Part shown: piece by piece, positions 24,975 to 32,758 of the stretch | Layout of the letters: each line of letters begins with the position of its first letter | How positions within the stretch are numbered: position 1 is the stretch's first letter | NCBI GenBank assembly: GCA_913055805.1 | Contig: CAJXLF010000009.1 | Span: 62,001-126,000, forward strand | Reading direction: 5' to 3' | Source: an uncultured Salinisphaerales bacterium | GTDB taxonomy: Bacteria; Pseudomonadota; Gammaproteobacteria; Nevskiales; CAJXLF01 | DNA: 64,000 nt | Made by a program: the position numbers and the translations under genes | The notes under the pieces: model-generated | Told to the model about the DNA's origin: nothing | Database searches by the model: none | The model's input: only the letters and a program-made list of their open reading frames with translations

Positions 24975-25955
24975 ATGAGCACAGAAAACCTTAAAGTCGC
25001 TGCCGTGCAGTTGCAAAGCACCATGGGTGATGCCGGCACCAACATCGCGCTGGCAGAACGCATGGCCAGCGAGGCGTTTGAGCACGGTGCCCAAGTGGTG
25101 GGCCTGCCGGAGTTCTTTACCGGCGCGATTGCACCCTGCGAGGAAGCCTTCAATATCGTACTGCCCAAGGCCAATGCCGCCATCGACATGCTGCAGCGCC
25201 TGGCGAAAAAACACGGCGGGCATATCGGCGGCTCCATGCTGGTGGCCGACGGCGGTGAAATCTATAACCGCTATATCTTTGCCGGCCCGGATGAACTGCA
25301 TACGCATGACAAGGACCTGCCCACCATGTGGGAGAACGTGTTCTATACCGCTGGTCATGATGACGGCGTATGGGATACCGCAATCGGCACCGTCGGCGCT
25401 GCGGTGTGCTGGGAACTGATCCGCCACCAGACCCTTGAACGCATGCGCGGCAAGGTGGAACTGGCCATGACTGGTACGCACTGGTGGACCCTGCCGGAGA
25501 ACTGGCCAGCCACCGAACCCGTGCTAAAAGCCATCGGCCAGTACAACCGCTACATGAGCGAACAGGCGCCGGTGGAATTCGCGCGCCGCCTGGGCGCGCC
25601 CGTGCTGCAGGCCAGTCATTGCGGCCCGGTCAATGGCCAGTTTCTGTTCGGCCCCGGCAGCAATCTGGGTGTGCAATATGCAACACATTTTGTCGGCGCC
25701 ACCCAGGTCGTGGATGCTGCCGGTAAAGTGCTGGCATGCCGCAATACCTCTGAAGGCCCCGGCATCGTGTATGCCGAGGTCACAGCAGGATCGCAGGCGC
25801 CGGTGGTAGAGCCGGAAGACCGCCGATTCTGGATACCGGAATTGCCCATGTTTCTGAAGGCCTACTGGCACCAGCAGAACTGGGCCGGTAAAAGTGCCTA
25901 TAAACGCTACGGCCGCCAACGTGGCCTCATGATCGCTGAAAGGAACCACCCATGA
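24975..25955 (+). CDS. carbon-nitrogen hydrolase (nitrilase superfamily)
   Basis: A 326-residue amidase/nitrilase-fold enzyme. The Glu-Lys-Cys catalytic triad is visible: E46 in GLPEFFTG, K113 in THDKDLPT and C145 in GAAVCWELIR. It would hydrolyse a nitrile or amide C-N bond; the Cys-Trp-Glu signature fits nitrilase as well as amidase branches. GGAGGTAAAG precedes the ATG at 24975. Its stop overlaps the next start (ATGA), so the downstream membrane protein is translationally coupled, and a GST follows 13 bases after that. Confidence 0.9.
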   Translation: MSTENLKVAAVQLQSTMGDAGTNIALAERMASEAFEHGAQVVGLPEFFTGAIAPCEEAFNIVLPKANAAIDMLQRLAKKHGGHIGGSMLVADGGEIYNRYIFAGPDELHTHDKDLPTMWENVFYTAGHDDGVWDTAIGTVGAAVCWELIRHQTLERMRGKVELAMTGTHWWTLPENWPATEPVLKAIGQYNRYMSEQAPVEFARRLGAPVLQASHCGPVNGQFLFGPGSNLGVQYATHFVGATQVVDAAGKVLACRNTSEGPGIVYAEVTAGSQAPVVEPEDRRFWIPELPMFLKAYWHQQNWAGKSAYKRYGRQRGLMIAERNHP

Positions 25956-26398
25956 TCACTGCTCCCGAATTCGCCCTGATCTGCTCCGGCGCCTTCCTGC
26001 TGGTGGGTATGCTCACCGGCATCTGGAAGTATCGTCACATGATGACCAGCGCCAATGCTGAAGCGCCCTACTACGTGAATATCGCGCACCGCACTTCGCT
26101 GATGTACAGTTTCGCCACCCTGGTGCTCTACGCCATGGCGCAGCACAGCGTATGGAGCAATACAGTCAACTTCCTTGCCGTACTGGTGAGCGTTGGCTTT
26201 TATGCCGCCGCCATCGGCACCTATGTGCTCCATGGCCTGTTGCGCGACACCGATAATCAGTTACAGAAACCGCACAAGCTCGGGCATGCCGAACTGCCTT
26301 CATGGGCCATCGGGACATTTATGCTGGGATTGATCGTTGGTGAGGTCGGCGGCGCCGCGGTGCTTTTCTCCGGCATGGTGCTTGGGGTTATTTCCTGA
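25952..26398 (+). CDS. four-helix membrane protein, function unknown
   Basis: A 148-residue protein with four predicted membrane helices (about 8-25, 50-66, 72-96, 119-142). The loop KYRHMMTSANAEAPYYVNIAHR after helix 1 is conserved-looking and polar. Its start overlaps the nitrilase stop by four bases. No family is recognised; coupling to the nitrilase suggests a role near that enzyme, such as a transporter component or membrane anchor. Confidence 0.65.
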   Translation: MITAPEFALICSGAFLLVGMLTGIWKYRHMMTSANAEAPYYVNIAHRTSLMYSFATLVLYAMAQHSVWSNTVNFLAVLVSVGFYAAAIGTYVLHGLLRDTDNQLQKPHKLGHAELPSWAIGTFMLGLIVGEVGGAAVLFSGMVLGVIS

Positions 26399-26411
26399 AG
26401 GGAACGCTTCA

Positions 26412-27023
26412 ATGTTACGACTTTACGATTACTGGGAATCCGGCAACTGTTACAAGGTTCGCCTGCTACTCTCGTTGCTCGGCATCCCCTACGAGCGCAT
26501 ACACATCGATATCATGCAGGGCGAATCGCGCACCCCCGGCTTTCTGGAGAAAAACCCGAATGGCCGGGTGCCGCTGCTGGAATGGCCGGATGGCCGCCGC
26601 CTCGCAGAGTCGAATGCCATTCTCTGGTACCTGGCAGAAAAAACCCGGTTCTTGCCGGATGACCCATGGCAACGGGCCAACATCCTGCAGTGGATGTGCT
26701 TCGAACAGTACAGCCATGAACCCAACATCGCAGTGGCGCGCTTCTGGCACTTCGCAAAACTGGCCGAAAAAAACAGGGATGCGCTGCCTGCCAAAATGAA
26801 GAACGGGTATAAGGCCCTGCAGGTTATGGATGACCACCTGGAATCACAGCCCTATTTCGGCGCCGACTGCTATACCATCGGTGATATCGCCCTGTACGCG
26901 TACACTCATGTGGCGCATGAAGGTGGTTTTGATCTGTCTGGGTTCCCGGCCATAGGCAACTGGCTGAAACGCGTTTCGTCAGAGGCCGGCCATGTATGCA
27001 TCACGGATGGAATGGGAATATAA
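26412..27023 (+). CDS. glutathione S-transferase family protein
   Basis: A 203-residue GST with N-terminal MLRLYDYWESGNCYKVRLLL, in which Ser10 or Cys13 is the probable thiol-activating residue, and NGRVPLLEWPDGRRLAESNAI containing the cis-Pro and glutathione-binding Glu-Ser. The C-terminal helical domain is complete. It is third in the nitrilase-membrane protein-GST operon; GAAGGGAA precedes the ATG. A disrupted SnoaL-like gene follows directly. Confidence 0.88.
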   Translation: MLRLYDYWESGNCYKVRLLLSLLGIPYERIHIDIMQGESRTPGFLEKNPNGRVPLLEWPDGRRLAESNAILWYLAEKTRFLPDDPWQRANILQWMCFEQYSHEPNIAVARFWHFAKLAEKNRDALPAKMKNGYKALQVMDDHLESQPYFGADCYTIGDIALYAYTHVAHEGGFDLSGFPAIGNWLKRVSSEAGHVCITDGMGI

Positions 27024-27048
27024 GGACTCTGCGCTGGATGGTAATCCT

Positions 27049-27468
27049 GTGACGACGACAACTTCCGGAAAAGATTTCGCGCAACAGTTCGCCGATGCCT
27101 GGGCAACCCCCACACCGGAAGGGCTGGTCGCTCTATTACATCCGGATGTCACTTTGTTGCAGCCGCATCTGCCCCCGATCCACGGCAAACAGGCAGCATT
27201 GTAGGAGTTCCGGAAACTGTTCCGCTGGATGCCCGGCACCCGCGGCGAAATCGACCGCAGCTGCAGCGAAGGCGATCTGGTGTATATCGAATGGCGCCTG
27301 ATCTTTCCCATTGGCAAACGCGGCGTAACGTTACCTGCGGTAGACCGCTTCCTGCTCAAGGATGGCCTGGGCCATGAACGCCGCGTGTTTTTCGACCAGA
27401 TGCCGCTGATACTCGCCGTGCTCGTCCGGCCCTGGTTGTGGCCAGGGTTTCTCAGATATCGGCTCTAA
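27049..27468 (+). pseudogene. SnoaL/NTF2-like protein gene interrupted by an in-frame TAG
   Basis: One frame encodes an NTF2-fold protein: FAQQFADAWATPTPEGLVAL and LHPDVTLLQPHLPPIHGK, then after a TAG at 27202-27204, EFRKLFRWMPGTRGEIDR and GDLVYIEWRLIFPIG to the stop at 27468. Both halves are in the same frame, so a single base change has split the gene. A GTG at 27049 is the likely original start; an ATG at 27007 is an alternative. Expression of a 51-residue fragment, or restart at the ATG at 27229, cannot be excluded. Confidence 0.75.
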
Positions 27469-27506
27469 CCCCCTCTCCCTAACCCTCTCCCGCGAGGGGT
27501 GAGGGG
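27469..27506. repeat. C-rich/G-rich extragenic palindrome
   Basis: CCCCCTCTCCC and CCCTCTCCCGCG are followed by GAGGGGTGAGGGG. The arrangement can fold into a hairpin and resembles dispersed extragenic palindromes found in many genomes. It starts right at the pseudogene stop and may act as its terminator. Confidence 0.5.
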
Positions 27507-27663
27507 ATTGTTTCATTTATCGGATCTCCCGCCAGGGGAAAGTGGATTCCCGATCAGTCACGTGGATTACCTACCGATCGGTTTTTTTAATGAAAGCAGC
27601 ATAACCATCGGCTATCCTCAGCAGCATACCAATAGAAACCACTGTGCGAGACAGGGAGAAACC
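27507..27663. promoter_or_regulatory. upstream region of PQQ dehydrogenase
   Basis: No gene is visible in this stretch. It should hold the promoter for the dehydrogenase-PqqU operon; a possible weak dyad, GATCAGTCACGTGGATTACC, lies at about 27553. The open frame running through it into the dehydrogenase lacks protein character before the signal peptide. Confidence 0.3.
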
Positions 27664-29823
27664 ATGAGTAATCGGCGACTGGCACTGGCAGGGGCAACAT
27701 GCCTCCTGCTGACACTGGCATTGGGCACGGGCTGTGACCGCGACAAGGAACCTGCAGCCGACAAGACAGAAGAAAAAGCGAAGGCCGTGACCGCCGAACG
27801 CATCATCCAGGCCGACAAGGAGCCCGGCAACTGGATGAGCCATGGCCGCACCTACGACGAGCAACGTTTCAGTCCGCTAGACCAGGTCAACAGCGAGAAC
27901 GTGGGTGAACTCGGCCTGGCCTGGAGCTACAAGCTGGATGTGGACCGCGGCACGGAAGCCACCGCCCTGGTGGTCGACGGCGTCATGTACACCACCGGCG
28001 CCTGGAGCATTGTCTATGCCCTGGATGCCAGGACCGGCGAATTGCTGTGGAAATATGATCCCGAAGTGCCACGCGCCGTGGCCGGGCGCGGTTGCTGCGG
28101 CGTAGTCAATCGCGGCGTCGCTATCTGGGAAAACAAACTCTACCTGGGCACATTTGATGGCCGGCTGGTCGCACTGGATGCCAAGACCGGTCGTGAACTC
28201 TGGTCTGAAGTCACAGTAGACCAGAACAAGAACTACACCATCACCGGTGCGCCCCGCGTCATCAATGGCAAGGTGCTGATTGGCAACGGCGGCGCCGAAC
28301 TCGGCGTGCGCGGCTACATCAGCGCCTACGACGCCCGCACCGGTGAAATGATCTGGCGCTTCTACACGGTGCCGGGTGATCCCTCGCAGCCGCAATCCAA
28401 TGCCGCTCTGGAAGAAGCGGTCAAGACCTGGCACGGCAAGCTCTGGTATGAACAGGGCGGCGGCGGCACGGTGTGGGATTCCATGGCCTACGACCCGGAA
28501 CTGGACCTGCTGTACATCGGCACCGGCAACGGTTCGCCCTGGAACATCAAATACCGCTCGGAAGGCAAGGGCGACAACCTGTACCTGTCCTCCATTGTGG
28601 CGCTGAAACCTGATACCGGTGAATACGTCTGGCATTACCAGACCACACCCGGTGACACCTGGGACTTCACCGCCACCCAGCACATCATCCTGGCCGACCT
28701 GGAAATTGCCGGCAAAAAACGCAAGGTGCTGATGCAGGCGCCCAAGAACGGTTTCTTCTATGTCATCGACCGCGCAACCGGCGAACTGATCTCGGCCAAC
28801 AATTTCGTGCCCATCAACTGGGCCAGCGGTATCGACATGGAAACCGGCCGCCCGATCAAGACCGGCGAAGCCGACTACAGCAAGGAACCCAAGCTGGTCA
28901 TGCCCAGCCCTTTCGGCGCGCATAACTGGCACCCCATGTCCTATAACCCGCAGACCGGACTGGTCTACATCCCGGCGCAGATCACCTTCATCGTGCACGC
29001 GGATCTGGGTCAACCTCCGGCCAGCGCCATCAATCTCTGGAACGTGGGTATCGCACCGTTCGACATCCCGGACAGCGAAGACGAAATGGCCAAGATGGGC
29101 GAAGGCTTCAAGGGCCTGCTGCTGGCCTGGGATCCGGTAAAACAGGAGGCGGCCTGGAGTGTGGAATACATTTCTCCCTGGAACGGCGGCACCCTGAGTA
29201 CCGCCGGCAATCTGGTATTCCAGGGTACGGCCGATGGCCGCGTCACCGCCTATGAAGCCGGCAGCGGCAAGCTGCTGTGGGAATCACCGGCTAACACCGG
29301 CGTCATTGCCGCCCCCATGACCTATACCGTAGACGGCGAGCAGTATGTGACTTTCATGGCTGGCTGGGGCGGCGCCTTTCCGCTGGTGACCCCGGGGCTG
29401 GAACCGGATATCAAGGTACAGGCCGAAGCCCGGGTACTGACGTATAAACTCGGCGGTGATCAGTCATTGCCGCCGGCCAAACATGATCCGGTGCCGATCC
29501 CCACGCCGCCCGAGCTCACCGCAGACGCCGAGCAACTGGCTCTCGGCAAATTCTTCTACCAGGGCTTATGCGCCACCTGTCATGGTGTTTCCGTCGTCAG
29601 CAGCAGCGTTACTCCGGATCTGAGATACCTGTCTGCCGAGACACATGAACAGTTCAATGCCATTGTCGCCGGCGCACGCGCGGACAAGGGCATGCCCGCC
29701 TTCGGCCACCTGATTCAGCCCGAGCAAATGGAAGCCATTCATCAGTACATCATCAAACGCAGCCACGACCTGGTGAAACGGGCCGAGGAGATGAAAGCAT
29801 CTGCTGAACCGGAAGTTGAATAA
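27664..29823 (+). CDS. PQQ-dependent quinohemoprotein alcohol dehydrogenase, type II-like
   Basis: A 719-residue periplasmic enzyme. The N terminus is a signal peptide ending LALGTGC, possibly a lipoprotein site, though the -3 residue is atypical. The eight-bladed propeller carries W-motifs (ALDARTGELLWKYD, ALDAKTGRELW), and the vicinal disulfide Cys144-Cys145 in GRGCCGVVNRG is diagnostic of PQQ alcohol dehydrogenases. The C-terminal cytochrome domain has CATCH at 636-640. It would oxidise alcohols and pass electrons internally from PQQ to heme c. GGGAGAAACC precedes the ATG. Its stop is three bases before the PqqU-like gene. Confidence 0.95.
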   Translation: MSNRRLALAGATCLLLTLALGTGCDRDKEPAADKTEEKAKAVTAERIIQADKEPGNWMSHGRTYDEQRFSPLDQVNSENVGELGLAWSYKLDVDRGTEATALVVDGVMYTTGAWSIVYALDARTGELLWKYDPEVPRAVAGRGCCGVVNRGVAIWENKLYLGTFDGRLVALDAKTGRELWSEVTVDQNKNYTITGAPRVINGKVLIGNGGAELGVRGYISAYDARTGEMIWRFYTVPGDPSQPQSNAALEEAVKTWHGKLWYEQGGGGTVWDSMAYDPELDLLYIGTGNGSPWNIKYRSEGKGDNLYLSSIVALKPDTGEYVWHYQTTPGDTWDFTATQHIILADLEIAGKKRKVLMQAPKNGFFYVIDRATGELISANNFVPINWASGIDMETGRPIKTGEADYSKEPKLVMPSPFGAHNWHPMSYNPQTGLVYIPAQITFIVHADLGQPPASAINLWNVGIAPFDIPDSEDEMAKMGEGFKGLLLAWDPVKQEAAWSVEYISPWNGGTLSTAGNLVFQGTADGRVTAYEAGSGKLLWESPANTGVIAAPMTYTVDGEQYVTFMAGWGGAFPLVTPGLEPDIKVQAEARVLTYKLGGDQSLPPAKHDPVPIPTPPELTADAEQLALGKFFYQGLCATCHGVSVVSSSVTPDLRYLSAETHEQFNAIVAGARADKGMPAFGHLIQPEQMEAIHQYIIKRSHDLVKRAEEMKASAEPEVE

Positions 29824-29826
29824 CGA

Positions 29827-31812
29827 ATGCCTTACCGCCCGCTGATTGCGGCGGCACTTCTGAGTGCCGCCGCCGGTTCGGCCCTGGCCGTCGATGACAA
29901 ACGCCTTGATACGCTCACTGTGGTGGTGACAGCGGACGAGACTGACAACCTGCCGCTGGCGGTCAGCCACGTGGAAGCGCACGACCAGCCTGCCCCCAGC
30001 GAACAAAGCCTGCAGGATTTTCTCGCTCCCGCACCCGGCCTGTTCGCCCAGAATCAGGACAACGCCGCCCAGGGACTACGGGTTTCCATCCGCGGCTTCG
30101 GTACCCGGGCTGCCTTTGGCATACGCGGCATTCAGGTGCTGGTGGATGGCGTGCCGATGACTCTTCCTGATGGCCAGACCGAACTCGACGCCATTGATCT
30201 GGGCCTGCTGGAATCCGCTGAAATCGTGCGTGGGCCTTCGGCCACGCTGTTCGGCAATGCGGCAGGAGGCGCTATTCTGCTGCATACCCGGAAACCTTCG
30301 GAGTCGCCTGAAGCACGCCTGGAATTACAGGGTGCTTCCTTCGATCATTACCGGGCACGTCTGGAAGGTAGTGGCCGCGTAGGCAGCGCCCATCTGCTGG
30401 GCGCTATCACTGCTTCGGATATCGACGGCTTTCGTGAGCATTCACAAACCGAAACACAGCTGCTGAATGCGCGCATGACCCAGGCTGTGGGCCCCGGCCA
30501 GCTGAATGCTTTCGTCAGTGCACTGGATATCACATCACAGGACCCCGGCGGCCTGACGGCCGCACAGGTGGACCAGAACCGCCGGGGAGCAGCCAGCGGA
30601 AACCGGCAATTCGACGCCGGCGAAACCATAGAACAACAGAGAGTAGCACTGAACTGGTCCGGGCCATTGGGGTATTGGGGTGTGCATGCAACCGGCTATG
30701 CAGGGCAACGCGATTTTGCCAATCGCCTGCCCTTCACAGACGGTGGCCAGGTCAGCTTCGACCGCAACTTCGCCGGCATGGGCGCCACAGTGTCGCGGCG
30801 CTTCGAACTTGGTGGTCTGGCGCATCGGTTCAGCGCCGGCTTCGATGCCCAGCTGCAGCAGGACGACCGGCGCCGTTTTGATAACAATGACGGCGCCCGC
30901 GGCGCGGCCACGCTGGCACAGGATGAAGAAGCCGCCGGTGCCGGTGTGTTTGTGCGCGACAGCATTGCCCTTGCCCCCGCCTGGGAAACCAGTATTGGCC
31001 TGCGCTACGACACGCTGAGCCTGGAAGTGGATGACCGTTTCCTGGCCGACGGCGATGACTCCGGCTCACGCGACATTGACGATGTCAGCGCTGATATCAG
31101 CCTGTCGCACTGGCTTGGCAACCGTATGATCTATGGTCGGCTGGCCTCGTCTTTCGAGACACCCACCATCAATGAACTCGCCAACCCGGCCGGCGGCGGC
31201 TTCAATCCGGATCTGGGTTCCACCGAAGCCCTGAACCGGGAAATCGGCATCAAGGGCGCCTGGAACCAGCTGCGTTACCAGATGGCCGTTTACCGGGTGA
31301 CGGTAGACGACGAACTGCTGCCCTTCGAACTTCCGGGTCAGCCGGGGCGCAGTTTCTTCCGTAATGCCGGTGAAACCGAACGCGAGGGTATTGAGATTGC
31401 CGGGGAGTACGACATCAATTCGATCTGGCGGCTGGACGCCAGCGCCAGCTACGCCCGCAACGAATTTGACGGCGGCAGCCTGGACGGAAACGAGCTGCCC
31501 GGCATTCCCCGGCAGACAGCCTGGCTGTCGCTGACGCGCCGCCAGGGCGGCTGGCAAAACGCCCTGATCGCCAGTCATACCGGGCGGATGTATGCAGACG
31601 ATAGCAACAACACCGAAGTAGACAGCTACCAGCTGCTGCACTGGCAGAGCGCATGGCAACCGGCAGGATCAGCCTGGAGTGTGCAAGCCGCGATAGATAA
31701 CCTGCTGGACAAGGACTACAACGACAGCGTCCGCATCAATGCCTTCGGCGGCCGCCATTTTGAGCCGGCGGCAGGTCGCACTTACCGCCTGGGTCTCAAG
31801 GTCAGAATGTAA
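29827..31812 (+). CDS. pqqU: TonB-dependent receptor, PqqU (YncD)-like PQQ importer
   Basis: A 661-residue outer-membrane receptor with signal peptide (ending SALA), plug domain and beta-barrel ending in a motif with terminal RLGLKVRM. Segments match what I recall of E. coli YncD/PqqU: RGFGTRAAFGIRGIQVLVDG, VPMTLPDGQ, DPGGLTAAQ, SFETPTINELANP and GRHFEPAAGRTYRLGL. PqqU imports pyrroloquinoline quinone. It follows the PQQ dehydrogenase after three bases and so is in the same operon, which supports that substrate. The stop overlaps the convergent pilus tip gene by 11 bases. The substrate assignment still rests on similarity and context. Confidence 0.85.
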   Translation: MPYRPLIAAALLSAAAGSALAVDDKRLDTLTVVVTADETDNLPLAVSHVEAHDQPAPSEQSLQDFLAPAPGLFAQNQDNAAQGLRVSIRGFGTRAAFGIRGIQVLVDGVPMTLPDGQTELDAIDLGLLESAEIVRGPSATLFGNAAGGAILLHTRKPSESPEARLELQGASFDHYRARLEGSGRVGSAHLLGAITASDIDGFREHSQTETQLLNARMTQAVGPGQLNAFVSALDITSQDPGGLTAAQVDQNRRGAASGNRQFDAGETIEQQRVALNWSGPLGYWGVHATGYAGQRDFANRLPFTDGGQVSFDRNFAGMGATVSRRFELGGLAHRFSAGFDAQLQQDDRRRFDNNDGARGAATLAQDEEAAGAGVFVRDSIALAPAWETSIGLRYDTLSLEVDDRFLADGDDSGSRDIDDVSADISLSHWLGNRMIYGRLASSFETPTINELANPAGGGFNPDLGSTEALNREIGIKGAWNQLRYQMAVYRVTVDDELLPFELPGQPGRSFFRNAGETEREGIEIAGEYDINSIWRLDASASYARNEFDGGSLDGNELPGIPRQTAWLSLTRRQGGWQNALIASHTGRMYADDSNNTEVDSYQLLHWQSAWQPAGSAWSVQAAIDNLLDKDYNDSVRINAFGGRHFEPAAGRTYRLGLKVRM

Positions 31813-32758
31813 TGGTCACGGTAATGGTGTCGCTGTAGGTGCCGGGGGACGGCAGGGTCTGCAGCGGTACCCGGCCATAGACGGTCAGATTCTGCTGAGA
31901 GCCGCTACCGGTTCCGGTCTGCGTGTTCAGGCCAAGGGTGTTGCCCCAGCGCAGCAAGCGACTGGAATCCCGGTACAGGTCGTATTGAATGTAGTTACTG
32001 CCGCTTTTCATGCGCCTCAGGCCCAAGAGATCATTCATGCCATTATTCAGCCCCACTTCATAGGCGGCGCCATTGGTACAGGTCACGGCAATACTGGAAG
32101 CGGCGTCGGCCGCGGCGCCAAGGCTGGAATGCGAGCCAAAGTCCATGTTGCTGGCAGAAATCGAACACTGCGGCTGCACCGTGGCCAGCGCCGAAAAACT
32201 GAAGTTCGCCGTACCCTCGTTACAGTTAGTGGGTGACGAGCCATCAGCCCAGCGAATACGTGCATTGATGCCGCTGAATGCGTTGCTGTAACTGCCCGGC
32301 ACCGCTGAACTCTGACCACCGAACACACGGCCGTAAATCTGGATGGTATCGATAATGGTGAACAGGCCCAGCAGGTCATAGCTTCTGACGGTTGTGTAAG
32401 TGGGATAGGCGTAGGACGGATGCCCCCAGATAATGCTGCGGGCGGAATCGGTGTAAAGGTTGAAATTCAGATAGCCGCCACTGCCATTGCCCATGCGCCG
32501 GGGGCTGATCGTGCCATCTCCGGCTGTTCCCTCGCCGATATCCACGCAGATTCTCACTTCGCTCGATAGATCCAGCAGCCCTTTGGAGCAGGTGAAAGTC
32601 AGGGTAGCCGCAACATCCACGTTGCCTCCGAATGGGTCGACCGTGCCAAAATTGATATTCGACAGACTGGCCGAGCAGTTGGAACTGGCATATACAACCT
32701 GAGGGACCAATGCGGCCCACGTCAGGCAAAGGGCGAATATGTATTTCCCTACTCGCAT
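31802..32758 (-). CDS. two-domain spore coat U (SCPU) protein, CsuE-like pilus tip
   Basis: A 318-residue secreted protein with a signal peptide ending VYA, then two consecutive spore-coat-U (SCPU) domains (CSASLSNINFGTVDPFGG and CSISASNMDFGSHSSLG), each with the paired cysteines of archaic pilins. It ends with a YSDTITVTITF donor-like strand. In Csu pili the two-domain subunit CsuE is the tip adhesin. Its start overlaps the usher stop, making it last in the pilus operon. Confidence 0.85.
   Translation of the reverse strand: MRVGKYIFALCLTWAALVPQVVYASSNCSASLSNINFGTVDPFGGNVDVAATLTFTCSKGLLDLSSEVRICVDIGEGTAGDGTISPRRMGNGSGGYLNFNLYTDSARSIIWGHPSYAYPTYTTVRSYDLLGLFTIIDTIQIYGRVFGGQSSAVPGSYSNAFSGINARIRWADGSSPTNCNEGTANFSFSALATVQPQCSISASNMDFGSHSSLGAAADAASSIAVTCTNGAAYEVGLNNGMNDLLGLRRMKSGSNYIQYDLYRDSSRLLRWGNTLGLNTQTGTGSGSQQNLTVYGRVPLQTLPSPGTYSDTITVTITF

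Noticed and set aside
27049-27468. Amber codon read as pyrrolysine or by suppression
   Set aside because: No pyl genes or methylamine methyltransferase context is visible, and SnoaL proteins are not known to use pyrrolysine; mutation is simpler.
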